This document shows, one piece after another, positions 35,326 to 44,803 of a stretch of 64,000 nucleotides of DNA. The first letter of the stretch is position 1, and each line of letters opens with the position of its first letter. The stretch comes from Gemmatimonadota bacterium (lineage in GTDB: Bacteria; Gemmatimonadota; Gemmatimonadetes; Longimicrobiales; Gaopeijiaceae), in contig SKKN01000022.1 in NCBI GenBank assembly GCA_007121455.1, forward strand, positions 19,678 through 83,677. The letters run 5' to 3'. Under the pieces are notes generated by a model. It was not told the DNA's origin. It searched no databases and saw only the letters and a list, made by a program, of their open reading frames with translations. The position numbers and the translations under genes are program-made.

Positions 35326-35838
35326 ATTTCCAGTCCCCGAGTAAACGAACAGATCCGCATCAGCCCCGTCCGCCTCATCGACGCGGACGGCGAGCAGGTG
35401 GGCATCGTCTCGCTCGACGCCGCACGGCAGAAGGCGGCCGAGGCGGAGCTCGACCTCGTGGAGGTCGCGGAGGACGCTCGCCCCCCCGTCGTGAAGATCA
35501 TGGATTGGGGGCGACACCAGTACGAGCAGCAGAAGAAGGCCCGGGAAGCCCGGAAGAACCAGAAGACCCAGGAGATCAAGGAGGTCCAGCTCCGTCCCAG
35601 GACGGACGACCACGACTTCGAGACGAAGCTCAAGAGGGCGCGGAGGTTCCTGGAGGACGGCAACATCGTCCGAATCGTGCTCCGGTTCCGCGGCAGGGAG
35701 CTGCGACGCCCGGAGGTCGGGGTGGAGACCCTCGAGAGGATGCTCGAGTCGACTCGGGATCTGGCGAAGGTCGAGAACTTCTCGAAGCGGATCGAAGGAC
35801 GGCGTCTCGTGGCCGTTCTCGAGCCTCGTTCGGACTGA
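35326..35838 (+). CDS. infC: Translation initiation factor IF-3, AUU start
   Basis: A 170-residue IF-3. The N-terminal domain opens RVNEQIRISPVRLIDADGEQ, and VKIMDWGRHQYEQQKKAREA is the linker helix. The C-terminal domain shows KEVQLRPRTDDHDFETKLKR and related segments. The start ATT is preceded by AAGGAGG at optimal spacing. In E. coli infC also uses AUU, and IF-3 represses its own translation because it rejects non-canonical starts; the same control is likely here. Unusually, rpmI and rplT do not follow; the next gene, 67 bases on, is a PIG-L deacetylase. Confidence 0.95.
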   Translation: MSSPRVNEQIRISPVRLIDADGEQVGIVSLDAARQKAAEAELDLVEVAEDARPPVVKIMDWGRHQYEQQKKAREARKNQKTQEIKEVQLRPRTDDHDFETKLKRARRFLEDGNIVRIVLRFRGRELRRPEVGVETLERMLESTRDLAKVENFSKRIEGRRLVAVLEPRSD

Positions 35839-35905
35839 CCCCGGAAAAGCCCCCGCGAACGGGCCAACCTTCCCTCGTAGACGAGCCAGGGGTAGCTTGA
35901 GCCCC

Positions 35906-38815
35906 ATGAAGCGACCTCATCCTCCGTGCCATCGACCTCGAAGAGGGTCTCCGACGCGGCACCGTCCGGTGCGACGCCGGGGGACGGGAGGAGGACTCCG
36001 GGTGCGCCTGGGCAGGGGTGCGCTCGCACTCCTGGCACTCCTGATCATCGGCCCTCCCACCGGACTGCTCGCACAGGTCGGAGGGGCGGGCTCGGGGGCT
36101 GTCGACGTCGCCCTGCTCCTTCGCCAGCTCGATGGTGAGAAGCGCGTCCTGATGATCGGCGCGCACCCAGACGACGAGGACACGAGCCTGCTCACCGCGC
36201 TCGCGCGCGGGCAGGGGGCGCGCACAGCCTATCTCTCCCTGAGCAGGGGCGAAGGCGGGCAGAACCTGATCGGCCCCGAGCTGGGTGAAGGGCTCGGCCT
36301 GATTCGGACGGGCGAGCTTCTCGCCGCACGGTCCATCGACGGAGCCGAGCAGTATTTCACTCGCGCGTTCGACTTCGGCTTCTCGAAGACCGCGGAGGAG
36401 ACCTTCCGCCATTGGCCTCGTGAAGAGCTGCTCCGCGATGTCGTCTGGATCGTACGCTCGTTCCGCCCGCACGTGATCCTGTCCATCTTCCACGGCACCC
36501 CCCAGGACGGACACGGACAGCATCAAGCCGCCGGCGTCGTCGCACACGAAGCCTTCGAGGCCGCAGCCGACTCCTCCCGCTTTCCCGACCAGCTCGGTGG
36601 CGACATCGAGCCATGGCGGCCGCTGAAGCTCTACCGTCTGGTTCGTCGGGATCCGAAGTCCGCAACGGTCCGGATCGACACCGGCGCAATGGATCCCCTG
36701 CTGGGACGATCCTTTTTCCAGGTCGCGATGGAGAGTCGAAGCCAGCATCGCTCACAGGACATGGGGACGGCGCAGACTCCCGGGCCGCGCACCGCTGGGG
36801 CAGCCCTCGTGGAGAGCCGTGTTTCCCTGCCTGAGGAAGGGGAAACAGGAATCTTCACGGGAGTCGACACCGCGCTGGTCCAAATCGCTCGTCTCGCGGG
36901 GGCGGCTGAAGGCGGTGAGCTTCTGGACGCGGTGGGAGCCTATCGCGAAGCGCTCCGGGATGCCCGGGAACGGCTGCACGTCGAGGACCCCGGGCGCTCC
37001 GTGGACCCTCTCCTACGGGCGGAAGAGAGCCTGCGCCTCATGGGGGAGCTCGCGGGCGGAATCCGTGCCGGAGGAGAGGCGAACGAACTGGTTCGTATCC
37101 TGGAGGCTCGGCGCCACGGGATCTCGAGGGCCGTTCTCTCCGCCGCTTCGATCGTGGTGGACATCCGGCTGGATCGGGAGCGCCTCGTTCCCGGAGAGGA
37201 AGCGGAGCTCGAGGTCCTGGTCTGGAACGGCGGCCACCGGAAGCTCGAAGTCGAAGGAGTCGACGTCGGCACTCCGGCGCGCTGGGGGGTGCGGAGCGAG
37301 CCCGCCGCGTCTCATCGGGAGGAGGTCCGCCGTGAGGAAGGGGGAGAAGGGCCCGCGCTCTTCCAAAGTCCGACGGGGATCGTGCTACCGGTGCCGGCGC
37401 TCCCGACGCCCGTCGAGCCTGTATCCGTCGCGCCCGGAGCACTCCAGCGCTGGACCTACCGGATCTCGGTGCCGGAGGATGAGGAGCCTTCCAGCCTCTA
37501 CTTCCTCCGGGAGGACCGGGAGGGCAGCCTGTACCGGTGGCCGGATGCCGCCGATCTCCGGGGCCGGGCGATCGATCCGGCTCCCGTGACCGGACGTCTG
37601 GCACTCCGGGTGGACGGACAACGGATCCGCGCAGTGGAACGGGAGGCCGAGCACGTCGTCGTCGACAAGGCGGTGGGCGAATTCCGGGTCCCTGTTTTCG
37701 TGACCCCGGCCCTGGCGGTCGAGGTGGAGCCGGACGCAATGGCATGGCCCGAGGCGCACGTGGCCTCCCGTACGGTGACGGTGCGGGTCACAAATCATGC
37801 GGGAGCCATCCGGGAGGCCGAGTTGAGCATGGCGGTCCCGAACGGATGGACGGTGGAGCCTGCAACCCACGCGGTGCGCCTGGCTCCGAGCGGGGGAGAC
37901 GAGACGAGGGCGTTCCGAATCCATCCGGCGGAGAATGCCCCGTCCGGAGCCGCCCGCTTCCAGGTGCGCGCGCGTTTGGGGGCGCGCGCCTACTCCGAGA
38001 GGTTCACGCTCGTGGACTATCCGCACCTCGATCCGGCTCCGTTCCGCACGGACGCGGAGCTTCGAGTCTCCCGCTTCCCGGTGGAGGTCGCGGAAGGAGT
38101 CCGAGTCGGGTACGTGATGGGCCCCGGCGACGCAGGGGTACGGGCCCTCGAAGACCTCGGAGTGGCCGTGCAGCCGCTGAGCCCGACCGAGATCCGCTCC
38201 GGCGACCTGGACCGCTTCGACGTGGTCGTCCTCGGAGTCCGCGCCTATGAGACCCGCACCGACCTGATCGCTTCGAACCAGAGGCTCCTGGACTTCGCGA
38301 GCCGCGGCGGCACGGTGATCGTGCAGTACAACAAGTACGAGTACCCGGACGGTGGCTTTGCTCCCTATCCGCTCGCAATGCGGCGGCCACACGACCGGGT
38401 GACCGACCCGGAGGCGGCGGTGACCTTCCTGGACTCCGACCACCCTCTCCTATCCACCCCGAACCGCATCACCTCCAACGATTTCGACGGCTGGACGCAG
38501 GAGCGGGGGCTCTACTTCCTGAGCGAATGGGACGATCGCTATACCCCTCTCCTCGAGATGGCCGACCCCGGGGAGGAGCCGAACCACGGTTCGCTCGTCG
38601 TCACGCAGGTGGGCGACGGCGCCTATGTGTACACCGGCCTCGCACTCTTCAGGCAGCTTCCGGCTGGCGTGCCGGGCGCCTTCCGGCTCCTCGCGAACCT
38701 GGTCTCTTTGACCGGAAACGATCTCAGGGAGAGAGCGGAAGAGGAGGCTGAAGACGACCCGGGACGGAGCGAGGCGGCTTCCGCTGGCGACTGCGAGTCG
38801 TCGGAGACCCCTTGA
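35906..38815 (+). CDS. Exported PIG-L/LmbE-family deacetylase with large C-terminal region
   Basis: A 969-residue protein from the ATG at 35906; a TTG three codons upstream is possible. After an Arg-rich start, a signal helix (GALALLALLIIGPPTGLLAQ) precedes the LmbE domain, with zinc motif AHPDDE (His87, Asp89-Asp90) and DGHGQHQAAG with the third ligand. The middle (about 400-720) is beta-rich, NPCBM- or Ig-like. The final 230 residues (VVVLGVRAYETRTDLIASN) resemble a ThuA/GATase-like alpha/beta fold. The family removes acetyl groups from GlcNAc-type substrates; the target here is unknown. The stop overlaps the next start (TTGA). Confidence 0.85.
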   Translation: MKRPHPPCHRPRRGSPTRHRPVRRRGTGGGLRVRLGRGALALLALLIIGPPTGLLAQVGGAGSGAVDVALLLRQLDGEKRVLMIGAHPDDEDTSLLTALARGQGARTAYLSLSRGEGGQNLIGPELGEGLGLIRTGELLAARSIDGAEQYFTRAFDFGFSKTAEETFRHWPREELLRDVVWIVRSFRPHVILSIFHGTPQDGHGQHQAAGVVAHEAFEAAADSSRFPDQLGGDIEPWRPLKLYRLVRRDPKSATVRIDTGAMDPLLGRSFFQVAMESRSQHRSQDMGTAQTPGPRTAGAALVESRVSLPEEGETGIFTGVDTALVQIARLAGAAEGGELLDAVGAYREALRDARERLHVEDPGRSVDPLLRAEESLRLMGELAGGIRAGGEANELVRILEARRHGISRAVLSAASIVVDIRLDRERLVPGEEAELEVLVWNGGHRKLEVEGVDVGTPARWGVRSEPAASHREEVRREEGGEGPALFQSPTGIVLPVPALPTPVEPVSVAPGALQRWTYRISVPEDEEPSSLYFLREDREGSLYRWPDAADLRGRAIDPAPVTGRLALRVDGQRIRAVEREAEHVVVDKAVGEFRVPVFVTPALAVEVEPDAMAWPEAHVASRTVTVRVTNHAGAIREAELSMAVPNGWTVEPATHAVRLAPSGGDETRAFRIHPAENAPSGAARFQVRARLGARAYSERFTLVDYPHLDPAPFRTDAELRVSRFPVEVAEGVRVGYVMGPGDAGVRALEDLGVAVQPLSPTEIRSGDLDRFDVVVLGVRAYETRTDLIASNQRLLDFASRGGTVIVQYNKYEYPDGGFAPYPLAMRRPHDRVTDPEAAVTFLDSDHPLLSTPNRITSNDFDGWTQERGLYFLSEWDDRYTPLLEMADPGEEPNHGSLVVTQVGDGAYVYTGLALFRQLPAGVPGAFRLLANLVSLTGNDLRERAEEEAEDDPGRSEAASAGDCESSETP

Positions 38816-39861
38816 AGAAGGCGGCCACCACCCTGTTGGCGGCGGCTCTCCTCCTCGCCCCGGTCCCAGGGTGCGGCCCGGACGGCGACGTGCTCGTCGT
38901 GTACACTCCTCACGGGCGGGACCTCCTCGAGCACTTCGGGGAGGGCTTCGAGGCCCGGCACCCCGGAGTGCAGGTCCACTGGCTCGACATGGGGTCCCAG
39001 GAGGTCCTCGAGCGACTCCGCTCCGAGCGCGCAAATCCGCAGGCGGACGTCTGGTGGGGGGCACCGGACGACATGTTCATCCGAGCCGCCGAGGACGGGC
39101 TTCTCGCGAGCTTTCCTCCGTCCTGGGCCGAGCATCTCGCCGAGGACCACATGGACCCCGAAAGCCGCTGGTTCGCGACCTTCTTGACGCCGGAGGTGAT
39201 CGCGTACAACTCGGCGGCCGTGCCCCGGAGTGAGGCGCCTCGCGACTGGAACGACGTGCTCGACCCCCGCTGGCGCGACCAGGTCCTCATTCGAGAGCCT
39301 CTAGCGTCCGGAACGATGCGCGCGATTTTTGCCGCGATCATCTACCGTGAGTCGGAAGGGACGGGAGATCCGACCGCCGGCTACGACTGGCTCCTTCGCC
39401 TCGACGCACAGACGAAGGAATACGTGCTCAACCCCACACTCCTCTACCAGAAGCTGGCTCGTCAGGAGGGGCTCGTGACCCTCTGGAACATGCCGGATAT
39501 CGAAACGCTCAAAGCGACGACGGATTTCCCCATCGACTACACGATCCCCGAAGGGGGAACGCCGGTCGTCGTCGACGGGATCGCGGTGGTGCACGGGGCG
39601 CCAAGCCCCGAGCTCGCGCAGGCGTTCGTGGAATACGTGGGAAGTGAAGAAGCTTTGCAGGAAGCCGCGGAGCACTTCTTCCGGATTCCGGCCCGCACCG
39701 ACCTCGACCCTGCAGGCCTCCCGGAGTGGCTCAGGGAGGCGCTTCCCCGGATCCGTCCCATGGAGGTCGAAAGGGCGACCCTCCTCGAGCAGACGCCCGT
39801 ATGGATGCGCCACTGGGACGCCAACATCCGGAGGCGCGGCCAGGCTCAGGGGTACGAGTGA
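38812..39861 (+). CDS. Iron-type ABC transporter substrate-binding lipoprotein
   Basis: A 349-residue protein starting at TTG with a signal whose lipobox is PVPGC (residue 21). VVYTPHGRDLLEHFGEGFE opens the binding fold of the Fbp/AfuA (periplasmic binding protein type 2) family; VWWGAPDDMFIRAAEDGL and FLTPEVIAYNSAAV are typical continuation motifs. The following ATPase and double permease complete an importer of the ferric-iron/putrescine/thiamine class. Tyrosines such as NPTLLYQK and TDFPIDYTIP may contact the ligand. The substrate is likely iron, but not certain. Confidence 0.85.
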   Translation: MKKAATTLLAAALLLAPVPGCGPDGDVLVVYTPHGRDLLEHFGEGFEARHPGVQVHWLDMGSQEVLERLRSERANPQADVWWGAPDDMFIRAAEDGLLASFPPSWAEHLAEDHMDPESRWFATFLTPEVIAYNSAAVPRSEAPRDWNDVLDPRWRDQVLIREPLASGTMRAIFAAIIYRESEGTGDPTAGYDWLLRLDAQTKEYVLNPTLLYQKLARQEGLVTLWNMPDIETLKATTDFPIDYTIPEGGTPVVVDGIAVVHGAPSPELAQAFVEYVGSEEALQEAAEHFFRIPARTDLDPAGLPEWLREALPRIRPMEVERATLLEQTPVWMRHWDANIRRRGQAQGYE

Positions 39862-41018
39862 GTCCAGAGAAGGACGGGAAGGTGATCCTGGAACTGGACG
39901 AAGTCACCCGGCGCTTCGGGGACGTGACCGCTGTGGACCAGCTCTCCCTGACTCTGGAGTCCGGTGAATTCCTCACGCTCCTGGGCCCTTCCGGGTGCGG
40001 AAAGACCACGGCTCTCCGAATCGTCGCCGGCTTCGAGCCCGTAGACGAGGGGCGCGTCCGATTCGAAGGTCTGGACATCACGGGCCGCACTCCCCAGCGG
40101 CGCGGCTTCGGGATGGTCTTCCAGAACTACGCGCTCTTTCCGCACCTGAACGTCTTCGAGAACGTGGCGTTCGGGCTCAAGACCCGGCGCGAGCCGAAGG
40201 CCGACCTGGCCGCCAAGGTCGGGGCCGCCCTGGAGCGGGTGGCCCTGGCCGGCTACGAGAAACGAGCCGTGCAGGCACTCTCGGGAGGGCAGCAGCAGAG
40301 GGTGGCCCTCGCCCGCGCGCTCGCGGTGGAACCGCCGCTCCTCCTCCTCGACGAGCCCTTGTCGAATCTGGATCAAGCGCTCCGCGTGCGAACGCGTGGA
40401 GAGCTTCGCAAGCTCGTGAAGGAGCTCGGAATCACGGCCCTCTTCGTCACACATGACCAGGAGGAAGCCTTCGACCTTTCCGACCGTATCGCCGTGATGA
40501 ATGCGGGGCGAATCCGGCAAATTGGAACCCCGCGCGCGCTGTACGAGGAGCCTGCGGACAGATTCGTTGCGAGCTTCGTCGGTACGGCGAACGTGATTCC
40601 CGTGGAAGTGGAAGGAGATCCCGGCTCCGGGGGATTCGCGGCTCGATTCCCGGAAGGAGCCGTCTGGCCGGCACCGTCGGCGGGCCGCGACGTAAGGGAG
40701 GGGCCGGGAGTGCTCCTGGTGCGCCCGGAGGATCTCCGTTTCGATGACGGTGCCGAGGGCACGCCGCTTTCGGGGGTAGTGCGGGACCGCCGGTTCCGAG
40801 GCGCATTCACCGTCTACCGGGTCGAGGGGACCGGCTTCGAGGTTCAGGTCGCCTCGCCCGGCCCCGGCCCGGCCACGGGGGATCGAGTTCGCATCCGGCC
40901 ACGAGGTGGAGCCCTGCTGCATCTTTTCCCCCGGGAAGGCTCGCAGGTCGCACTGCCCACGGCCCGACCGCGCGTTGAGACCCCATCGTGGGAGGTGGCT
41001 CCCAGGGACGCTTCGTGA
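39858..41018 (+). CDS. ABC transporter ATPase (FbpC/PotA type) with TOBE domain
   Basis: The GTG at 39858 overlaps the binding-protein stop (GTGA); 386 residues. Walker A is LLGPSGCGKTTALRIV, the Q loop FQNYALFPH, signature LSGGQQQRVALARAL, Walker B LLLLDEPLSNLD and switch His VTHDQEEAF. After residue 230 a TOBE-type C-terminal barrel (VLLVRPEDLRF) follows. It powers the adjacent permease. The stop overlaps the permease start. Confidence 0.94.
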   Translation: MSPEKDGKVILELDEVTRRFGDVTAVDQLSLTLESGEFLTLLGPSGCGKTTALRIVAGFEPVDEGRVRFEGLDITGRTPQRRGFGMVFQNYALFPHLNVFENVAFGLKTRREPKADLAAKVGAALERVALAGYEKRAVQALSGGQQQRVALARALAVEPPLLLLDEPLSNLDQALRVRTRGELRKLVKELGITALFVTHDQEEAFDLSDRIAVMNAGRIRQIGTPRALYEEPADRFVASFVGTANVIPVEVEGDPGSGGFAARFPEGAVWPAPSAGRDVREGPGVLLVRPEDLRFDDGAEGTPLSGVVRDRRFRGAFTVYRVEGTGFEVQVASPGPGPATGDRVRIRPRGGALLHLFPREGSQVALPTARPRVETPSWEVAPRDAS

Positions 41019-42688
41019 AGCGGACCACGCCTCTCTGGCTGCTCCTTCCCGTTTTCGGTCTCTTCATCTGGCTCGTCCTCTACCCGCACCTCTTCGTCCT
41101 GGGCGACTCCCTCTGGATCGGAGAACGTCTGTCCCTCGATGGCTACCGGACGTTCTTCACGAGCCGGTCCGAGCTGGAGGCCCTGTGGGGGAGCTTGTGG
41201 ATCAGCGGAGCGAGCGTGCTGCTCTCCGCGATGGTTGGAATCCCTCTCGCCTTCTTCTTCACGCGCTACGACTTTCCCGGCCGATCGCTCCTCGCCGCGC
41301 TGGCTGCAGTCCCCGTCCTCCTTCCTCCTCTCGTGGGTGTGATCGCGTTCCTCTTCCTCTACGGAGAGAGCGGGATCGTGACGCGAAGCGTGCAGGCCGC
41401 GCTGGGGCTGGAGCGAGCTCCCTGGCGCATGGTGGGCGGCTGGGCGATCCTCCTCGTCCACACCTACTCCATGTACGTCTATTTCTACCTCTTCACGGCG
41501 GCTGGACTCGCCCGGCTCGACCCGTCGGCCATGGAGGCGGCGGAGTCTCTCGGAGCGGGGCGCACCCGGACGCTCCTGCGAGTGACCCTCCCCATGTTGG
41601 CACCGTCCCTCGTCGCCGCCTCCCTTCTGGTCTTCATGACGTCCATGGCCTCCTTTTCCGCTCCGTACATCTTCGGCGGCGGCTTCCGGGTCCTCACCAC
41701 CCAGATCTTCCAGAGCAAGGTGAGCGGCGAGGTCACGATGGCGATGGTGCAGACGGTCGTCCTGGCGTCCGCGTCCCTCCTCTTCCTCTGGGGTCTGAGG
41801 AGATTCGACCGCGGGCGGGAGTTCGCGGCGGTCGGGAAGGGTGTGGGAGCCGTACGCAAACCGGTCCGGTCCCCGTGGGCGCGGACGCTCGTTCCGACCG
41901 TGGCCGTTGCAGGAGTCTTCGTCCTGCTCCTTCCGCACCTCACCCTCCTCCTCGTTTCCTTCGTGCCGCAGGGTACCTGGACCATGGAGGTCCTCCCGAG
42001 TCGGTATAGCCTGGAGAACTACCGTGCGCTCCTCGAGAGACCGCAGCTCTGGACCCCGGTCGCGAACTCGCTCCAGATGGCGACGCTCGCAACGGCAGGA
42101 AACCTCGTGTTCTGTTTCGTGGTCGCCTACCTCCTGGTGCGCGGACGCTTCCGGGGGAAGGGGACGATGGGCTTTCTCACGATGCTTCCGTGGGCGCTTC
42201 CAGGCACCGTCATCGCCGTCGCCCTCGCCACGACCTTCTCGGTGAACCAGCCATGGTTCGGGCGGTTCATCCTGGTGGGCAGCTTCTGGATCCTTCCCCT
42301 CGCTTATTTCCTCCGAAACATCCCGCTCGTGGCGCAGGCGACCATCGCTTCGTTCCGGCAATACGACCCTTCGCTCGAGGAGGCCGCCTATTCCCTCGGG
42401 GCGGGATGGCCAACGACCATGCGCCGGATCGCGGCCCCTCTCGTGCTCCCCGGGCTCGCAGCTGGAGGCCTGCTCGCATGGGTCACCGCTCTGGGCGAGT
42501 TCGTCTCCTCGATCCTGCTGTATACCTATCGCTCCCGGCCAATCTCGATCGAAATCCTGTCCCAGCTCCGGGCGTTCGACTTCGGGGCCGCCGCCGCTCT
42601 CGGCGTGGTTCTCGCATGCCTGATGACCGCTGCGTTCGCCCTCGGGGGGAGGTTCGTCCAGGGAGGCCTCACGGGCCCGCGCGGATGA
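41015..42688 (+). CDS. Duplicated ABC transporter permease (FbpB/ThiP type)
   Basis: The GTG at 41015 overlaps the ATPase stop (GTGA); 557 residues. About twelve membrane helices form two halves, each with an EAA-type cytoplasmic loop contacting the ATPase: EAAESLGAGRTRTLLRVTLP and EEAAYSLGAGWPTTMRRIAAP. Fused double permeases are typical of iron and thiamine importers. Overlap of both ends with neighbours indicates co-translation. Confidence 0.93.
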   Translation: MKRTTPLWLLLPVFGLFIWLVLYPHLFVLGDSLWIGERLSLDGYRTFFTSRSELEALWGSLWISGASVLLSAMVGIPLAFFFTRYDFPGRSLLAALAAVPVLLPPLVGVIAFLFLYGESGIVTRSVQAALGLERAPWRMVGGWAILLVHTYSMYVYFYLFTAAGLARLDPSAMEAAESLGAGRTRTLLRVTLPMLAPSLVAASLLVFMTSMASFSAPYIFGGGFRVLTTQIFQSKVSGEVTMAMVQTVVLASASLLFLWGLRRFDRGREFAAVGKGVGAVRKPVRSPWARTLVPTVAVAGVFVLLLPHLTLLLVSFVPQGTWTMEVLPSRYSLENYRALLERPQLWTPVANSLQMATLATAGNLVFCFVVAYLLVRGRFRGKGTMGFLTMLPWALPGTVIAVALATTFSVNQPWFGRFILVGSFWILPLAYFLRNIPLVAQATIASFRQYDPSLEEAAYSLGAGWPTTMRRIAAPLVLPGLAAGGLLAWVTALGEFVSSILLYTYRSRPISIEILSQLRAFDFGAAAALGVVLACLMTAAFALGGRFVQGGLTGPRG

Positions 42689-43185
42689 GCTCGCCCCCCC
42701 CGACCACCCCACGCCCCCTCGACCCACGCGTCCGAACGCTTTGGTGGATCACTGCCCTTCTCTGGGCAGCCGCGGCGTCTGCCGGGGCGGTCGCTGCCGA
42801 GCTCATCCTCGTTCCCGAGCACGCACCTCCGTATTGGCCTGTTGGATGGCTCGCTAGGGGGGTTCCGGTCTTCGCCTTCGCCCTCGCCCTCCTCGTGCCG
42901 CCACTCCGCTACGGACGCTGGCGCTTCGCTCTCCGGGCGCACGACATCTGGATCCGGCACGGCATCCTCTGGGTTACCGTCAGCGTCATTCCCTACTCCC
43001 GCATTCAGTTCGCGGACACGGAGCAAGGTCCCCTCGAACGGCTCTTCGGCCTCTCCTCGCTCGTCGTGCACACGGCCGCCCCGGGCACCTCCGGGCGACT
43101 TCCCGGCCTCGATGCGACCCAAGCGGAAGAGCTCCGGGAGCGCCTTGCCCGGGTGCAGGATCCGGGAGCCGATGAACCGACCTGA
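42685..43185 (+). CDS. YdbS-like membrane protein with one bacterial PH domain
   Basis: The ATG at 42685 overlaps the permease stop (ATGA); 166 residues. Two membrane helices (about 20-42 and 55-76) are followed by a bPH2 domain: RFALRAHDIWIRHGILWVTV, then VIPYSRIQFADTEQGPLERL, FGLSSLVVHTAAPG. The order YdbS-like then YdbT-like, with overlapping frames, mirrors the Bacillus ydbS-ydbT pair, whose products affect resistance to other bacteria's antimicrobials. The molecular role is unknown. Confidence 0.85.
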   Translation: MSSPPPTTPRPLDPRVRTLWWITALLWAAAASAGAVAAELILVPEHAPPYWPVGWLARGVPVFAFALALLVPPLRYGRWRFALRAHDIWIRHGILWVTVSVIPYSRIQFADTEQGPLERLFGLSSLVVHTAAPGTSGRLPGLDATQAEELRERLARVQDPGADEPT

Positions 43186-44788
43186 TCCCCCCGGAGACGA
43201 CATCTCAGGAGACGACATCTCCGGAGCACCGCCCCCCCCTTCCTCCAGCCCCCCGCCGAGGCCCGATCCCTTCCAGGGGGAGCCCTCTCCCCTGCACCCT
43301 GCAGCCGTCCCGATCTGGATCATGGAAGTGGTGTTGCCACTCGCCGTGGCCCTCTTCCTCACCGGTGCAGGCATCCTTCCGGCTTTCGGCGTGCTCATGG
43401 CCGTGACCCTCGTGAGCCTCGTCCGCTACCGGCGCTTCCGGTGGAGGTTGGACCCCGACGCGCTCATCGTGGAGAAGGGCCTGTTTCGACGCCGGCGCCG
43501 CGTGATCCAGCGAGACCGGATCCAGACCGTGGACCTGGAAAGAGGCGTACGTCACCGGCTCTGCGGCGTCGTGGAGGTCCGGGTCGAGGCGATTGGCGGA
43601 GTGGGAACCCAGGGGAGGCTCTCGGCACTGAGCCCAGATGTTGCGGACAGGCTGCGGCGAGTCCTCCTCGAGGACCCGGAGCAGACGCAGCGCGGGGCCA
43701 AGGGCGAGGCTGTGGAGGAGGAGCTTCTTGCGAGGGTTCGCCCACGCGCGCTGGTGCTCGCGGGACTCACGGGGGGCCGGGTCGGTGTGGTCGCCGCGGT
43801 GGTCGGCTTCTTGCTTCAGTTCCTTCCCGAGGAGCAGATCGCGGAGGCGCTCCGCCCCTGGATTGCGGACGGCCCGGAAGCGACACCCCTCATCGTCGGT
43901 GCGATGATACTCGGTCTGGTCGGCGCCGCTTTGATGGGCGGATTCGTGCTCTCCGTGACCGCCACGGTGCTGATTCACTGGAACTTTACGCTGTCGCGAC
44001 GAGATGGGAGCCTTTGGGTACGCCGCGGGCTCATCACCGAGCACCGGGACAGCGTGCCTTTGCGGCGGGTGCAAGCCGTCCGGGTGGAGGAAAACGTCGT
44101 ACGCCGGTTTCTCGGCCTCGCGTCGCTGCGGGCCGTCGTGGCAGGACGCGCGGGGGACTCCGGAGATGGGGGCTCGGACCTTCTCCTTCCCGTCGGCACG
44201 CGCGAGGAAGCCTTCGAGATCGCACGGAGGATTCTCGGGAAACGCATCGAGCCGCTCCGGCCGCTCGAAGCCATGCCGTCGGCAGCTCACGACCGGAGGA
44301 GGGTTCGTGCCGCCGCCGCGGGGTTCGGCGGCTTCCTCCTCACTCTCGGCGTCCTCGCCTGGGGTGTCGAGGTGGAGTGGAGCCCGTCCATGCTCGCCGC
44401 GACGGTCGTAACGGGGGGGCTCGTGGGACTCTCCGGCCTGGCCCTGGCCGCGGCGAGCTACCGAGCGCTCGGCTGGAGCGACCGCGACGACTGCCTCCTC
44501 GTGCGAGAAGGGATCGCGAACCGCAGGACATCGATCGTTCCGGTGAGTCGGCTGCAAGAAGTTGCCACCCGAGCGAGTCCCTTCCAGCGCCGGCGAGGTT
44601 TGGCGACGCTCCACCTTCGGGTGGCGCGGCCGCCGGGGAGGGGGTTCGCACCCCGTGGCTTGGATATGGGCGAGGAGGACGCTGCCCGGTTGCGGGATTC
44701 GCTCTCCAGCAGGATCGGGCGCAGCGGGCCGTGGGGAGGCGCCACCGGTGGCCGCCGGCCACCGGAAGGAGCAAATGGAGGTGCGTGA
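43172..44788 (+). CDS. YdbT-like membrane protein with repeated bacterial PH domains
   Basis: The ATG at 43172 overlaps the YdbS-like gene by 14 bases; 538 residues. A Pro/Ser-rich N-terminus precedes the first helix pair. Three bPH2 domains are seen: RWRLDPDALIVEKGLFRRRR with RDRIQTVDLERG; TLSRRDGSLWVRRGLITEH with LRRVQAVRVEENVVRRFLG; and a C-terminal one with LLVREGIANRRTSIVPVSRL. Membrane helix pairs lie between them. It is probably a partner of the preceding protein. Confidence 0.85.
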   Translation: MNRPDPPGDDISGDDISGAPPPPSSSPPPRPDPFQGEPSPLHPAAVPIWIMEVVLPLAVALFLTGAGILPAFGVLMAVTLVSLVRYRRFRWRLDPDALIVEKGLFRRRRRVIQRDRIQTVDLERGVRHRLCGVVEVRVEAIGGVGTQGRLSALSPDVADRLRRVLLEDPEQTQRGAKGEAVEEELLARVRPRALVLAGLTGGRVGVVAAVVGFLLQFLPEEQIAEALRPWIADGPEATPLIVGAMILGLVGAALMGGFVLSVTATVLIHWNFTLSRRDGSLWVRRGLITEHRDSVPLRRVQAVRVEENVVRRFLGLASLRAVVAGRAGDSGDGGSDLLLPVGTREEAFEIARRILGKRIEPLRPLEAMPSAAHDRRRVRAAAAGFGGFLLTLGVLAWGVEVEWSPSMLAATVVTGGLVGLSGLALAAASYRALGWSDRDDCLLVREGIANRRTSIVPVSRLQEVATRASPFQRRRGLATLHLRVARPPGRGFAPRGLDMGEEDAARLRDSLSSRIGRSGPWGGATGGRRPPEGANGGA

Positions 44789-44803
44789 AAATGGAGGTGA
44801 GTG

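Noticed and set aside
42190..42684. Longer frame running into the PH-domain gene
   Set aside because: It overlaps the permease coding region in another frame; the ATG coupled to the permease stop is the plausible start.
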